A stretch of 64,000 nucleotides of DNA from Halicephalobus mephisto. Its lineage: Eukaryota; Nematoda; Chromadorea; Rhabditida; Panagrolaimidae. The DNA lies in contig SWDT01000204.1 of assembly GCA_009193035.1 (NCBI GenBank), positions 1-64,000 of the forward strand. Reading direction: 5' to 3'. Shown piece after piece: positions 37,601 to 51,737 of this stretch (the stretch's first letter is position 1; each line of letters opens with the position of its first letter). Below the pieces are notes generated by a model. The model did not search any database. It had not been told where the DNA came from and worked only from the letters and a program-made list of their open reading frames with translations. The translations under genes were made by a program, and so were the position numbers.

Positions 37601-40600
37601 TACAAGGACGATATCGTTCTCTTTGACCAACACAATACTTTCCTCCATTACTAGGTTTAGGGTTGTCGCAATCTCTCAAAGCCTTCTGGACACCACCACC
37701 ACAAGTTCTAGAACATCCTCCCCATGGTTTCCATTCTCCCCAGGCCCCATCTATTTTCGACCTCTGGGCTGGAGCCATTCCAATACACTGTCCTCGATGA
37801 CACCACTTGTTCGTTCCACAAGGGGTTCCATCGGCCCAAGGCATGTGTTGAGTTCTACATCCCATCTGATACCCGATATAGGTAGAGCACCAAAGTCTTC
37901 GACAAGTGGGCATGTAGGGACAGATCTCAGCATTGGATCCAAAGACAAACTGGCACTGCTGATTGACGCTGTAGATGGCTCCAGGATATGGATGTTCGAA
38001 CATTTTATCGAAATATTTCCTTTCAATGGGTTGATCTAGGATACACTGGGTTTGAGCCCGACTATCATCGAGGAATTTGCTAAGCATTGCTGAACTGCAA
38101 GGCGACCAAGACCATGGATTAGTGTTATACTCGAGAGTCGGAGCCATGATATGATAATTGTTCTTTGTGAGTTGCATATAGCTTCCACATTTCCGTTCAT
38201 CATCGTGAGGGATGTTGAAGATATGACCGAGTTCATGAGCGATGGTGAACGCAGCAGAAAGTCCATTATCCTCAATAATAGCACAACTCCTACTTGAATC
38301 ACACATTGTTCCAAGCTCTGCTAACCCTAAGGTGTCACATTTGTGAGTAGCGCGACAGATATCGTGTCTTGTTAGGAGAATCGCGACGTCATGATGACTG
38401 ATGGAATCATCGTTACGGTCGTTGTAATTCTGTTGCCAGGCACAAAAGTGCTGAAGGGTTTCTTGAGCCCTGTTGGTGATCATAGGGCCGGCTCTCTCAT
38501 GCTTCAGAATGATCACTCTGACGACAATAATGTTGATGGAAGCCCTCAGAGTAGGATGTCTATATATCGAGGCTACTGTTGAGAATAAAGTTAAAACATA
38601 GGATTCTAGATTAGATTGATGATAAAGGAGCATTTTGTAGTCAGCAACGACTAGAACTTCTACATAATGGTCCCATGAATCCGCTGATCTTCTGGATCTC
38701 TGCATTCTCCCTGCAATTTAAATGGTTCAATTTTTGAATTTTGTTCCCTTTTGCATTTGAAAGAGGACCAAGGATTAACTTTTCAGCCTCATTTAGTTGC
38801 AAAGACATTTCTTGAAACAAAACATTTGGATTGGCATTTACCCATCTAAAATTGATTTGTGGTTTCTCTTTGCAACGTCTTCGTTGGCGGACAGCAAATC
38901 GGGAAGAAAAAAGTCTGTCTCCATAAACAGAAACAGATGCGTCTTTCTTTTCAAATAAAAAAGACAACGATTTATATAATGCTAATCCCAAGTGACGAAT
39001 TTGCCGGGAAAAAATGACTGTTCCCAATGTAAAATTAAAAAACCCACGATTAATATCGATCCATTCAGTGTTGTTGATATATGATTCTGGATTGGATGAT
39101 GAATGAATGGAGTTTTCCGTTGTGACAGGATTTTCGAAAGACTGGGGAGCTGCTTTGAAGATCAAATGAGGCCTCAAATCGACTGAAATCGATCTTTTCT
39201 TCCTTTTGTGCAGATAGTTATCCTCTGTATCTTGAGAGAGATTATGCAACTCTTCCTGATGTCGTTTGAATTCCGAGTGCTTGAATGGTTCAATCATATA
39301 AGCCCCATCCGGAAGAGCAAGAGTACCAAACTGAAAAAATAACTTTGCTCTTTAAGTCTGCAAGCCCCCATCAGTCATATTTCTCAATCCTTGCAAGACG
39401 AATTTGATTTATTCCCTTGTCTAGGCGTTTTTAGGGCTATCAAAAGATCCGATAATTCATTTTATATCTATTTGATAACATTAGCCTCCAGACAATGCAT
39501 TTTCTCGAAGCAAGTGTAATTGGTCATTGACCCGTTAGAGTTATTTTTGAATTTTTTGCAGCTCTTGTAAAATCAATAACTTTATAGAAATTTCAGAAAT
39601 TTCTGCGCGTACCTAGTAATTTGATAGGTGACCAAGCAAAATGATTTCACTTTGTACTCTTCCCGAGTCCACCCAAACAGTTTCTTTTGTGATCCACTTC
39701 TTGCTTGCATCGGATCGCCTACGCCGCGTAAAAAACTCCTTCAGAATTCGATTCCCTGGAATTTAGTTTACTCATTGATATATCGAAATTTAGTGCAAAC
39801 AATAAAAAACAAGGTTCGAAGGACGGTGTTTATTGCCTCAAAACGAGGTATAATTGCTTGCAGCTGTCATCATTTTAAAATGACCATTGAAATCCCCATT
39901 TTTGATCGGAGTCGTTAAAATTGAAATGTTTATGACACTCACCAATCCACCGTGTTTTTCGCAAAGATTGACAATTCCCTGATCATTGCTTCCGTCGACT
40001 CTTGCACTATATAAGCAACCTGGAGAGACCCTGGATAATCTGGCGTGAGTGCTGTTTTCTGAATCCATGTATTGGATCAAGGGGACTATTTGTCCATTCT
40101 CGACATTATGATCCCCCTTGGATGTCGGTTTGGCTACCTGCTTCCATCTTTCGAAATAAACTTTCAATTCTTTTTCTTCTGTCAATTCGTCTGCTTGATG
40201 ATTCACAAAATCCGATTTCAATCGAAAAATGCAGGAACTTCCACATTGTTTGGCCAATCCAATCACTTGGGTCGAGTCCCTGGTTTCTTCTTCGAGGTTA
40301 TTTCCAGAACTCCTTTTTTGCCTTTGCCGTCGGATTTCATGAGCATTTAAGTGAAAAACTACTCCATCCTTGGGTTCCACTCCTAAAATTTTGCTCGATA
40401 ATTTCTTTAAATTATCTTATTTGTCGGCATTTTGTTGACCCAAATATTCTTTCAGAAAATCCGTAGGTGGTCAGTTGTGCTTTTACTAATGAGTATAATG
40501 AGTTTAATTCAAAAGAGAAACCGTCTAGGCTTTAATTCGAAACTGAGTCCGGCTATTTTCGGCATCGCCACTCCAAAGAATAAGAGATTGAAAAATGCAT

Positions 40601-42195
40601 GGTTGGGGTTGACGACAATAGAGACAACCGGGCACTCGACATTCCCTTCCTCAATCTCGATAATGTTGCGTTTACTTACGTTTCCTCCCCAGCTTCACCT
40701 TAACAGAAAAGAGGTAAGGCTAACGACAAACTAAGGTTTTGGCAGACTTCCCACTTGCGCACTGGCCAATGGGCTTTTGCATTCTTTTCTTTTGCGCACA
40801 AAAAACTAACCCCACTAAGCTCCGGTGTTTGTCAACTACTTAAATACTCGCTCACTCTGGACATAGAGGTTAAACGTTGATCGTAGATGTCGTCAAGACG
40901 AGCTAGTATTCACGTACAGGGAGAAGACACAGCGGGTCGGGTCGAGTGCCATCTGTCTTTGATTCAACCTGCGTAGATTGAGCTGATACTGGAGAGGAAA
41001 ACAATTTGTTGACAAAAGAAAAATACAAACAACGGTGGCTAAATGATGAAAATGACTTGCACTGACCCTTAGGAATTAATAAAGATCAGAAAAGCGCTAA
41101 GTAATCTTGATGGGCACTTTGAAGTCTGAAGGACTCTTCGAAGGTGTTTTTTTGGATACGGAGAATTCGCATTGGACTAATGTTGTTTCTGTCTTGTCGG
41201 ACGCGTGCATTCCACAAAAATATGTTCTCAGCTAGACTCAGTGGCGACAATCATTTTCCAGGCTTCTTGATGATTTTTTAACGAAGCGACTAGCTCTCGA
41301 TTTTAACGCCGTGAAGTCTCGGTCGCGCAGATCCCAAAGACCGATGACGTCTAACTCAACCAAGTTGAAAGAATTGGTTTCTTCGTTAAATTAAGCAGAC
41401 CAACGAGCACGTTAAAATCATCAAATTTTATCCTCTAACTTCATTACGTGAGGATAAAATCGAAAGGTATTCGATTTCACCATGTACGAGTCGATTTCTA
41501 AAAGGGGCTGAGAAACAATAGGTCAAAGGTCTGACAATGATTTTTGAAGACTTCACATTTTATAATCCGATTTCTTCGTTTATCCTTTGAATCAGAAAAA
41601 TTGATCTAAAGTTTAGTTTTTTCAATGGAAGTTTTCGGGTCCAAGTTTTGAAAAAAAACCCCAAATGTTGCAAACTAACATCCCTAAACGTATTTGCACA
41701 GTAAAACCGATTCGCTTACGTAACTGAGAAACCCTGGGGCATTTGTTCGGTAAGAACATAAAAAGTTGGTTAGTTATTGACCAGTTTGTTCAAAAAAGAG
41801 AAGTCTTTCAAGAAAAAAGTCATCGACGAACGCAACATTGATTTATCTAGACAGACAGTTTTGTCTAGAAATGAAACATTTATAAACAAAATGAAAAACT
41901 CACCAGAATAAATTGTTTTTGGTTGGAAGACTGTTTTCGACCTTGTAAATCTTGGAGCTTTGGATGGAAGGAAGATATAACAAGTAAATAACACCAATAA
42001 CAATAGGCTGATTATAATGGAGATTCTGAATTTGGGTTTTGAAGGGTTAGTAGGTACTCTCCTCCAGGAATCTGATTTTGGTTCCTTCTCAGATACAGAA
42101 GACCTCTTACTGGGCCTCTGATGCACTCTAGATGGAAACTGGTCAGAAGTGCTCGCGCAGTCTGTCGACCATCCAGTCTTCACAAGTTCTTCCAT
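31602..42195 (-). CDS. gon-1: GON-1 secreted metalloprotease (ADAMTS9/20 type)
   Basis: Zinc protease that remodels basement membrane during gonad and distal tip cell morphogenesis. Nineteen exons join in phase: 41904-42195, 39943-40382, 39048-39330, 37475-38710, 37075-37428, 36713-37027, 36546-36669, 35862-36490, 35297-35811, 34753-35247, 34559-34708, 34240-34503, 33372-33542, 33139-33312, 32925-33095, 32513-32722, 32008-32467, 31874-31965 and 31602-31826 (2199 aa; C. elegans 2165). Order: N-terminal hydrophobic segment (57-76), propeptide with RKKR and RSRR processing sites, catalytic domain with HELGH at about 497-501 and the third zinc His at 507, disintegrin-like and Cys-rich regions, one thrombospondin repeat, spacer, 17 more repeats, GON domain (from about 2000). 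Exon 1, 1.5 kb upstream, is tied in by phase and a good donor/acceptor pair. The hydrophobic segment is preceded by 56 polar residues, unusual for a secreted ADAMTS. Confidence 0.96.
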
Positions 42196-45100
42196 GATTC
42201 AAAGTCCAGAGGAGAACAGAAAGTTGATAAAATTCTAATTGAACGAGATCAAAACATGTCTAGCGACAATTTGCATTATTGCTCCATTTTTGATAGTCGG
42301 AAGGATATTCGGAATGTTGAATTTATAATAAATAAAGTTGACTGCTGGCAGTGAATATTTGGCAGTTGAAGATGGAGCCAAAGTTGTCTTTTGTCTTGAT
42401 AGATGAAAAAATATCTGATTCGTTGAGAGGTTTCAAGTTCCAGGATAGACAGAAAGTAGAAAGATGAATAAAATTTATATTTCCTCTTGTCAAAAGAAAA
42501 CGACAAAAGAATATGAACAATTCTTCTGGGGTTGAGGCTTCTTTTGGTGACTCTCGCTTGAGCAGAAAAGGGCACTGGAGATTGCGAAAGCCGAAACCTG
42601 AAGAAAATCGGTAATTTTTTGAATTTTTCACTCTTGTCACGCAACTAAAAATTAAAATTAAAAAATATATAAGAAATCTAAAAAAAGAAATTGGACGTGA
42701 TATCATGGATAAACTTTGTTCGAACCCACAAGAGGCCAAAAAGCTTCTCTATTTGTTCCCCAAAAAATGAGTTGTCTAGCACGATAGAAATAGAGAGGGC
42801 GGGGACAAATACAAGGAAAATTTGTGGATTGAGGACAAGGAGAGAAGCTGGGGCGAACAAAATTTCAAAAAGGTTGCGCAGCTGAATGAATGTCTAAACT
42901 TTTGAATCAGTAAAATCTTTCTAAAAAACAGACTTCACAAGCACTTCCTAATACGGCATTTTGCGTTCTTTCAAATGGAGTGGTTGCAGGTGTCAATAGG
43001 GGAAATGTTTCAAATACCAGGTGGGTATGATTGGAAAGAGTAAAAAAATTTCTAAACAACCCATTGTAAACACAGTGAAATCTAATTTTAATTTTAAATA
43101 AATTTCCCAAACTTTTAACAGGAAATCTCGGGAAAAAAATAATGGGATAGAAAAGAGCTTAAACTTTGCTTTTTAGAATTTCAAAATGGCTGGATTTTAC
43201 TGGTGTCGGCAATCTCGTAATCGAGCCAACCAACTGGCCATTGTCCATCAAACTTCACCTTAGATCAACCCCCTATATTGAACCTATCTGTTCTCCTGTG
43301 AGAAAGGAAAAACGTCGTCGCAAAGACAGCTGCTATTGTGAGTGACCAGAACGTGTAATGCAATCGACACTTGACCGGTCAGTTTTCCCTTAGGCACACA
43401 ATTTTTCAAGTTTGGGCAAATTAAGAGACATCAAATTGACTGATTACCCGTATAGCGACCGTCCTGATAAAAAAATCTTTCTGGCTTGTCAATATTATCC
43501 AGACGGGTTTCGACAATGAAAAAAACTTTGTTTAAAGAAGTATGCAAAACACTTGTAGTACTTGGGATAATTAAAACGGAATAAACTCTTATCAAATTAA
43601 CCAAATTAGAACATAAGGAAAGTTCTAATCAAAACATAATCATTTTTTGGCTATGAGGATTAGATGCTTCTTTGGCAGTATTTGTGATAACTTGGAATAA
43701 TAGTGTGGAATTCTGCTTTGGGAAATGTACAAAAACAATTCTGAAATGATTTAGAAGAACGAACCGGTACTAAGAAATTAAGGTGATATTCAATTCCAAA
43801 TATCAGAAAGCGGTGAAATTCGAAAATTTAAAAAAGGTCAAAATTGATTGAGGAAGAAGACAGAAGAAGATCGTAAACTTTCACTGAATCAATTGTTCTG
43901 AATTTAATTTCAACAATCTAGTCTGTTAATTAACGGACTGGACGTTTCCAGTCAGTCTAAATCACATTGTAACAACCCCGATGAGCATTCAGGTGGGAGG
44001 AAATCCATGAAAATAGTGCATTCGGCTGAATAAAATCACTAGAAAAACGATCAAAATAGGAGTCGAATAAACTTAAGAGTCATTCAATCGAAAAAAGTAC
44101 TTTTAATAAGCTGGACTTGATCATAAGTGTCAAATTTGAAACAAAAAATCAGACCATCCAGACTGACGTTAGTCACCCCAACACCAATGTTTCACGACTA
44201 CTTCTTGACCTCTTGGGAGAAAGAGATAAAAGACTATTTGCCGACAAATACCTAGGCTCGGAAAACGGAAAAGATATCGGCCACAGAAATGACCACAACT
44301 ATGAATTGGGATGGGAATTGATGACTGACGATAATACTCATGGATCAACACCCACGGGAAATAACGGGACCTTTAGTAAAGGAATAAAAGTGGCTCCATT
44401 ATTCAGTTTTGACCCTTCTCAATGTTGGCCTGGTTCCCACGCATCATCAACACGGAAATGGTTTGTTTTTCGTAAAGTATTTTGTTCATTTTTCACATCA
44501 ATTTTACGTGGGTAAAAAGTTTGATTCGAAGGATTTTTTAAGAAGATCCGTCGCAAGTTTAGTAAAAAACAACTAATCTAAAACTAATGGGGAGACATGT
44601 TGCAAGATGAAACGGGTTGGCCATATTGACAAAAACATATGTAAAGATAAAAGGATCCCAAAAGTCTGTCTGGTTAAAAATATATATAATTGCCATTATG
44701 ACAGTAGATAATAAAACGTTTAACATCTTTGACTTTACCTGTAAGGTTGTTAGTGTTTAATAAATTTTTTAATACTGAATGCAAACATGTATAACATTTC
44801 TGAAAATTTTATAATTCGTTATATAAATAATTGGATTGAAAGTTATTTTGTAATCGAATCCGAAAAAGTTCATAACTCGATTAATAATAGACTTAGTCAT
44901 ATTCTTTAAGTAGAGTGACTATATTTTTACCCATTGACTGATAGATGAATCATACAATTTCATTAATTTCAGATCAAATATAACAAATTTTATTAACATC
45001 CCAACAAGATCTTTTTTAGATCCATGTAAATACTTAGATAAGAAAATTACTTCATTTCATGTTGAGCATTAGTATTGACTGTATCATTCGATTTTAGGAA

Positions 45101-48100
45101 ATTGAATTCTTTGCTTTGGTGTTTGGAGAAAGTTCTCACTCAAAAATACTAATGGAAGAAACATGATACTGTCTGAACAGTAATAGTACAATTACTTATT
45201 TATATTATTCCCTACCCATAAACTTTAGAATTTGTTGAAAGCAAATCTAAATAGCAAAAGAAATAAAAACTGATATATTGGTCTTTTTTCTAGGAACTGT
45301 TAAAATCATGATTTTTGAGATCTCTTAAATTCTACTTTTATACGGAGCATTTGGAAATGTGTTCAGAAGATTCTTTGATTTACTTGACAACAAATACCAT
45401 AGAACTAGAAAGTTCACTGATTTCTGCACTAACTCATGTTGATATTTATAAACATTTTTATATTTTCCCCCAAAAATGCAGTTTAGAAACCCAGTTACTC
45501 CTCGTATAATCAGATAAATATAATTATTTTTCAACATGAAATGAAGTAATTTTCTAAGTGTTTACATAGATCTAAAAAAGATCTTATTGGGATGTTAATC
45601 AAATTTGTCATATTTGATCTGAAATTAATGAAATTGATTCATCTGTCAGTCAATGGGTAAAAATATAGTCACTTTACTTAAAGAATATGACTAAGTCTAT
45701 TATTAATCGAGTTATGAACTTTTTCGGATTCGATTACAAAATAACTTTCAATCCAATGACTTGTATAGCGAATCATAAAATTTTCAGAAATGTTATACAT
45801 GTTTGCACTCAATATTAAAAAATTTATTAAACACTAACAACCTTATAGATGGAACTAGAAGTATTAACAAAGGTTTAGTTTCGATAAAGTTAATAATCAG
45901 GAGAATAAAAAAATGATATTTCCGATCACGTTTGAGGTTTTTGAGACAGAAAACGTGAGATGTTGACCTTCGACAAAGAAGCTTGTAAGCGAGCATCACG
46001 ATCCTCAGATCATCAATTCTGCAAACATTGACCCCAGATAATTGGACAGACTCAAAATTGTTTCGAGTTCACTGATCTTTATTCTGACATCGTTTTTATC
46101 TTTTGATGGGTTTTTAAAAGATGAATAATCATTGAATCCAGAATAGACGTGAACGGTCGTAAATTTGCTAGCAGACTAAAGTAGACAGGAGCTTGTGGAA
46201 CACGAGAGACAGAGGAATGATTGCTGAGTGGGCAGAATTTCCAAACGAACCTCACGCCCTGTCTTGCCTTCAAAGGGCTTTTGTTTTCGTGATAAGACTG
46301 AGGGCAAAAGGACGAAAACTTGGAATAATCAATTGAGGACAAACAAAGGAAACGATGAGGGTGGTTGGCCATTCCCACGTCCCTAATGAAATTGGACATC
46401 GTCCCTTAACATGATAAAGTTAGACAAAGAGTAACCCGTTCCACTGCCCAAAACTTGAAACCATTTTTGTGTTTTTTTGGTTTCTGGGTAAATCAAGAGT
46501 GGCGCCAGGCGGGGTCATTTTTGGACAAGTTTCAGTTTTTTGAAAGATCCTAACAGGTTTGGTTTAATTTTACAATCAAGAAAAAACAATAGGTTTGTTT
46601 ACTCGAATTGACACTACGATTAGATGCAAGTTTCTAACCGTTCTATTGAATAAACGACAAACGGAAACAGAAAAACGAATGAACTTATAAGAATAACATC
46701 AGATGATCGTTAATATTAACGGCCTCAATCTAACTAATTAACCATAAAAAATATCAATGGCGAGATCAACGAGAACAAGGTCAAAAAAATTAATTCATTA
46801 TTGTTTAAGAAACTAAAAAAATGAAAGCGGAAAATCAAAAAAGGCCAATACTAGTAATGAAAATTTGAAAATAATTTTTAAGCAATTTTCGTAAAAATCA
46901 AAACATTTGCCGTTGTATAGTTTTTTATAATGGCCATCGCAACAGTTCCTTTTGCAGATGGTTTGACTGGGATAGCCAAAACAAAACTGCCTAATCCGAA
47001 AGTCCTTTTCCCATCTCCGTCTAGTGCGATAGAATTAACACTTAAAAAGTATCATGACTGGCTCCTAAGATCCTGAATCGGCTTGTCCCTGAATGATAAA
47101 GGATTAGAGGCGGAACAAATCAATCGCCTCTCCTTAGACCGAGTACACTGCTTAAATTTCCAAATATTAGATGATTAACCTCTTAACAGGCTTATTGAAC
47201 ACGGTCAAAGTACTTTTTTAAAATAACAAAACTAAATGATTAAAATCTCTTTAAAACAAAATCGGATAAGAGTAAAGTGCAATTAATAACAAAAACAAAG
47301 GTCTTACGTGTCCTTCCGAAAGAGATCGAATGATAGAACAGAAGCAACCTTTGATTTTCATTTTTCATTTACAAGGATGCCAATCAGAGGAATCAGAATG
47401 AACAAATGGAAACTGACGGACTGACCTCGCCGACTGGCAATAATGTTTGCATAGAAACAATACTCATAAAACGGTCTTTAAAGTTGAGTATACCTGGACT
47501 CGATGAAGAACGAGAAAAGGCGCCAAGAGTTCCAGCATGTTTGTTCTCCTTGACCGTCCAGTCTTGGATGAAAAAACAATATTATTATGAGGAAATCAAT
47601 GGAATCCGTCCTCATTTGTTCGAAACGATTCTTACAAAAAACCAATGTTGTGGGTCATCTTCGTGGATGGCACTGCCGGCAATGACTCGTTCAGAACGGA
47701 CCATCGGGAATCGGGAGCAACTAGTTTATCGAAATGTTGCCTTTGGAAAAGCACCTTGCGTAAACTCCGAGAGAAAAAACAATAATTTTAAGATGGCCAG
47801 CGTGGTATCTACCAACTTCCATCTGTTCCGAAAAGCTGCAAAGCAAAATCCGTGTTCTTAGAACATTGATCGAGCTAAACTCTTTGTTTTCTCAATACGA
47901 CAAATTCAGAAAAATAGAAATATCAAGCTTTTGTTTCCTATAGAAGACCGTTTTCACAAAACATTCAAGGATAAATGTGAATTCCATTCTTGAGATTATC
48001 GAAATACACAACTGAAATTTAATCAAAATCCTGGGAATGCAAGAGGATTGAAGAGATCGTTTCCAACCTCATATGTGGAGAAACAACAATTCGAAATCTC

Positions 48101-50380
48101 CTGAATAGAGCTCAAAAAATTAAAAAAACAATTTTCTTCCATGAGTCAATTTTTCGATTTTTCATCATCAGAGGAAAATCAAAAACGTGCTTAAATATCA
48201 AATCTGTGAGTCGTTTCTGATCCACGGCTCGAAAATAATCCCAAAATTGAATTTTCGGTAGCCTAAATTTCACGACAGATAAAAAAAGCTGACAAGGAGA
48301 CAGTTCAGATCAAAATTCGTCTGCGGACTTCAAACCGTGTTCTCGGCCGATCGACGGAACGGCCACGAGCAGAACAATCAGCGGCTTCTCGTAGGGCAAG
48401 AGAACATAAAACTTGGCTTGTCTCAGCTACTCGCTGAATTGGACCAATCAAGTGTTTACTAGCCACGATTGACCTTTTAGTTTACCGAGTTCATCACATT
48501 TATCCTCGATGGATAATATTCTCAGCATGACTTTGGCTATAATAAATCTTGCGTTTAATGATCTTTAAAAAATTAGAAAATTAAGTAATTTGAAAAAAAG
48601 ACATGACCAACAAAGAAAATAGGTCATGATCCTGACAAGAAACCACTGACTGATTCTAATCTCGGTCATCCTTCTGACATCCAAGCGAGAGGAAGGTTCA
48701 TATACATTTGTTATTTCTTAGAACAAGATGCTAGGGAATTTTTGATTGATCTCTATTCGATGGATACAATGGGCCAACTTCATTTACTTGATGTACTTAT
48801 TGTACGACTGACCAAACTTGAGTAAAAAAGGATGTCACAACTACTATCTTTACAGATATTAGAAGAAGAGGAAAGGCATACTTCAAGTGAAATAAACTTA
48901 ATAAGTAATTGCTTATGAATACCACCATAGATTTCCTGTTTGAATACACAAAAAGTTATTGTATTTCTTGGTATAAAGTAAAACAAGTACATGATACTAA
49001 TTGTAAGAACTGATGATAAAATAATGACTAATATTTTACGCGCTTTTCTCTTATAATAATAGATAAGTGAAATGTGTTTAAACAATTATTTAAAGCAAAA
49101 AATAAAAATCATACTTGTATATCATCCTAGTTAGAATTAATCGAAATTTTACATCAATGATATCCATTGAAGTACATCTCTTGCTTTTAATCTCCATCAA
49201 ACAGTAAATCAAAATGTAAAAGTAAATAATTATTGGACGGAATTGGAAATAGAAAACTTGAATAATTCATCATATCTTTTATCCCTTTCTGCACTGGTCA
49301 CGAATTGTACTGCTTTATTATTTTGATAGAGCACAATTACTATTGTGAGACTTGGCAGTAATCCGCCAACAGTAATAATTTTGTTTTCAAACTTTCCACA
49401 TTGAAAAACCCTATATTTGAACATTTATTTCTGTAATATTTCCCATTTTCATCTGTTCGCCTGCAGCACTCCCCTTATTTCACGGTCCTAACCCTATAAT
49501 CCCATCATTTATAAATTTCTCATATCGGAAAACATCATATTTCACTACTCAATTGTAATTTTTAAGATTTTTCAACTCTGGTACCCCTAAACCCCCCTAC
49601 CCCGGGGTTCTGAACCAGAAATTTCATCATCAATGAACTCAGTGACCTTGGAAACCCTTTATTCCATATATCACTTTGCATGTCGAAGTTGTCAAATCTG
49701 AACTTTAGAAATGAGGATTCTGAATCTCAGGACTCTGAGATTGAAGGTTTCTGACTTCAGAAATAGGTTCTACGGGTTTGACCACCCTACATTTGATTTT
49801 TTCCTGTAGAAAGTTGGAATATTAGCGTAATTCTGAATTGAAATGATGATTAAGCTGGCAGTGATATGATAATTCCTCTGTGACTGTCTGCCCTGAGGGC
49901 AAAATTCCCACACTCTCTCATCAATGTGCCTCGATCGACCAGCTCTTACTTAAACAAAAATACAGCCGCAGGTTACAAATAGTTCAATTACCCAATCGAT
50001 TGGTTCTCGGTTTTGGCCCTTACTCTTGGTGATCCTTGGGTAAATCAAAGGAGTATTATGGTTTGAATGGGATTTCTGGAGTTGAAGGAGTTGGAATAAT
50101 GGCTGCTGATTGTAATTCAGGCTGAATTTACCTGATCTGCGATGGGCCGGCCGGAAGATTACGAAGTTTGGTCATGGAGTGATTGGTGTACCCTGATTTG
50201 GCGCAAATAAGGCCATCCGAGTATAAGCCCGGAGGGCCTGACGCGGAAGTGTGCGTATGCCCTCACTGCTTTTTTCCTTGGAGTGATCTTGTTTCACCCA
50301 TTTTCTGGCGTTTTATTAGCTTTAAGTATGGAGCAAGTAAGTGTTTGTGGGTATGTAACTTGTTTAGGTAGTCAATTTTC
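42196..50380. other. Long intergenic region between gon-1 and the transposon cluster
   Basis: About 8 kb. It contains the foldback element at 44742-45845. ORFs at 44117-44515 and 47406-47861 are the longest, but neither has a recognisable domain. No RNA gene was recognised. Confidence 0.45.
44742..45845. repeat. Foldback (long inverted repeat) element, 1.1 kb
   Basis: Arms 44742-45067 and about 45529-45845 are inverted copies of each other, more than 300 bp each with few mismatches by eye, around a 460-bp centre. Each arm contains the short palindrome-like AAGATCTTTTTTAGATC. No transposase ORF is visible. This suggests a foldback or MITE-like non-autonomous element, different in sequence from the one at 8.3 kb. 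Confidence 0.8.
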
Positions 50381-51400
50381 GTGCTACAGGTTCTTTACAA
50401 GGAGAGGAGACGGTCTTTTACTGCTACCGCAAAGCTCGCAGTTGTGAGGTATTCGGGGTGTCATGGAGTCAATGGGACTTCCCTTCAGTTTCAAATTGAT
50501 GAAAGGAATGAGAAGATGGGTTGGTCAAAAGGACAGGCTGGAGAACATGGAACCAACCAGGAGAGCAGCAAGAAGACCAAAAGCTGGGTGTTCAGATCTA
50601 GAGGAAGATTTAAAGAAGAGGGTTCTTGAAATACGAAAGAAAGAGAAACCAATCAACACGGTCAAGATCAGGTTGAAGGCCAGAAAGCTCGCAGGAGAGG
50701 GAGGAATCATCGGGTTCAAGGCTAGCACTAGTTGCTGCAGGAAATCCATGAATAGGAATTAGCTGGTAGTTCGCGCAAGTATTTCGGTTGGACAGCATCT
50801 GCCTGATGATCATGTTCATTTGGTTGCCTCGTTCCGGCACTTCGTTTGAGAAGAAGTAATCGACACAGGCCGGTCAGATTGGTAATATGAATGAAACTCC
50901 TGTTGTGTTCGATCTTCTGCGCAGATACACGGTCGGAAGAAGAGGAGAGAAGGATATAAACATCGTTATCACCGGCAACGACAGGGCCAACTTTACCGTG
51001 GTTTTATCAGTGACTATGGATGGGAACAAATGTCCTCCCGGACCCAATCACAGCCATGAAGACGTTATTCCCCGATTCTGTTGGAAGAGGCAATAAATAA
51101 TAATAACAAATATCCTCCCATGGTCATTTTCAAGAGAAAGACTTCCCAAAGTCGTTTACGTTGGTGTCATTAAGGCCAATCCGAGAGGGTGAATGAATGA
51201 GAGGCTCATGAAGGAATGGGTCCAGGAATGTTGGCTCAAGCGGCCTAATCCAGATCCAACAGTCTTTGCTGATTCTGAATTCGGCTTCTTCCCATATCTC
51301 ATATGAGGGAAGAGCGCCTGTAATACCTTATTCAAAGACTGCAGCCAGCTAGGAAGCGCATTTGGCAATTTTTGAAACAAAAGCATTTAAATTTCGTCCA
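50381..51400 (+). pseudogene. Pogo/Tigger-type transposase relic
   Basis: Three reading frames carry consecutive pieces of a DDE transposase of the pogo/Tigger type with a CENP-B-like helix-turn-helix: RRSFTATAKLAVVRYSG at about 50407, then LEEDLKKRVLEIRKKEKP and RLKARKLAGEGG around 50595-50705, then GNMNETPVVFD with GEKDINIVITG and FTVVLSVTMDGNKCPP at 50881-51035. Further downstream, MNERLMKEWVQECWLKRP lies in another frame near 51195-51250. Stops and frameshifts separate the pieces, so it cannot make a transposase. It ends within about 350 bp of the Maverick-like element. Terminal repeats were not found. Confidence 0.7.
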
Positions 51401-51737
51401 GTAGGTAGATGAAGGTTCTTGATAGTAATGGTGAATATATTGTTGATTAAAACATTTGTTAAAATAACACGATCGAAGTGGGGAAGAATTTATTTAGCAA
51501 CGTAATAGAAGTGAAGCAAAGGATGACCATTTAGCAATGCACTTATGTGAATTCTTGTGACGAAAATACAGGGTTAATCAGGATATAGATTTGTTTATGG
51601 TACTGATTCAGAATATTGAGAAATTGTATTCACTTTAAGTGCTGATAAATATAAAGTTCAAAGCATTCTTACGCGCATAATTACTAATATCTTATTCCTT
51701 TTTTGTTCAAGCTTCTATGTCCTATAGAAACCTAGAG

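Noticed and set aside
37593..38039. 148-codon + strand ORF opposite the gon-1 catalytic exon
   Set aside because: Antisense shadow of the conserved gon-1 exon 4.
38641..39046. Read-through of gon-1 exon 3 to a stop at 38641
   Set aside because: A GTGGGT donor at 39047 joined to the acceptor at 38711-38712 restores phase and gives a WxDxx...RSRRSADSW region that matches GON-1, so the read-through is intron sequence.
44117..44515. 132-codon ORF on the + strand
   Set aside because: No family resemblance, no convincing partner exons, and it sits in gene-poor AT-rich DNA. Kept as unsupported.
47406..47861. 151-codon ORF on the + strand
   Set aside because: Mixed composition without domain, signal peptide or splice context; random ORFs of this length are expected in a window of this size.
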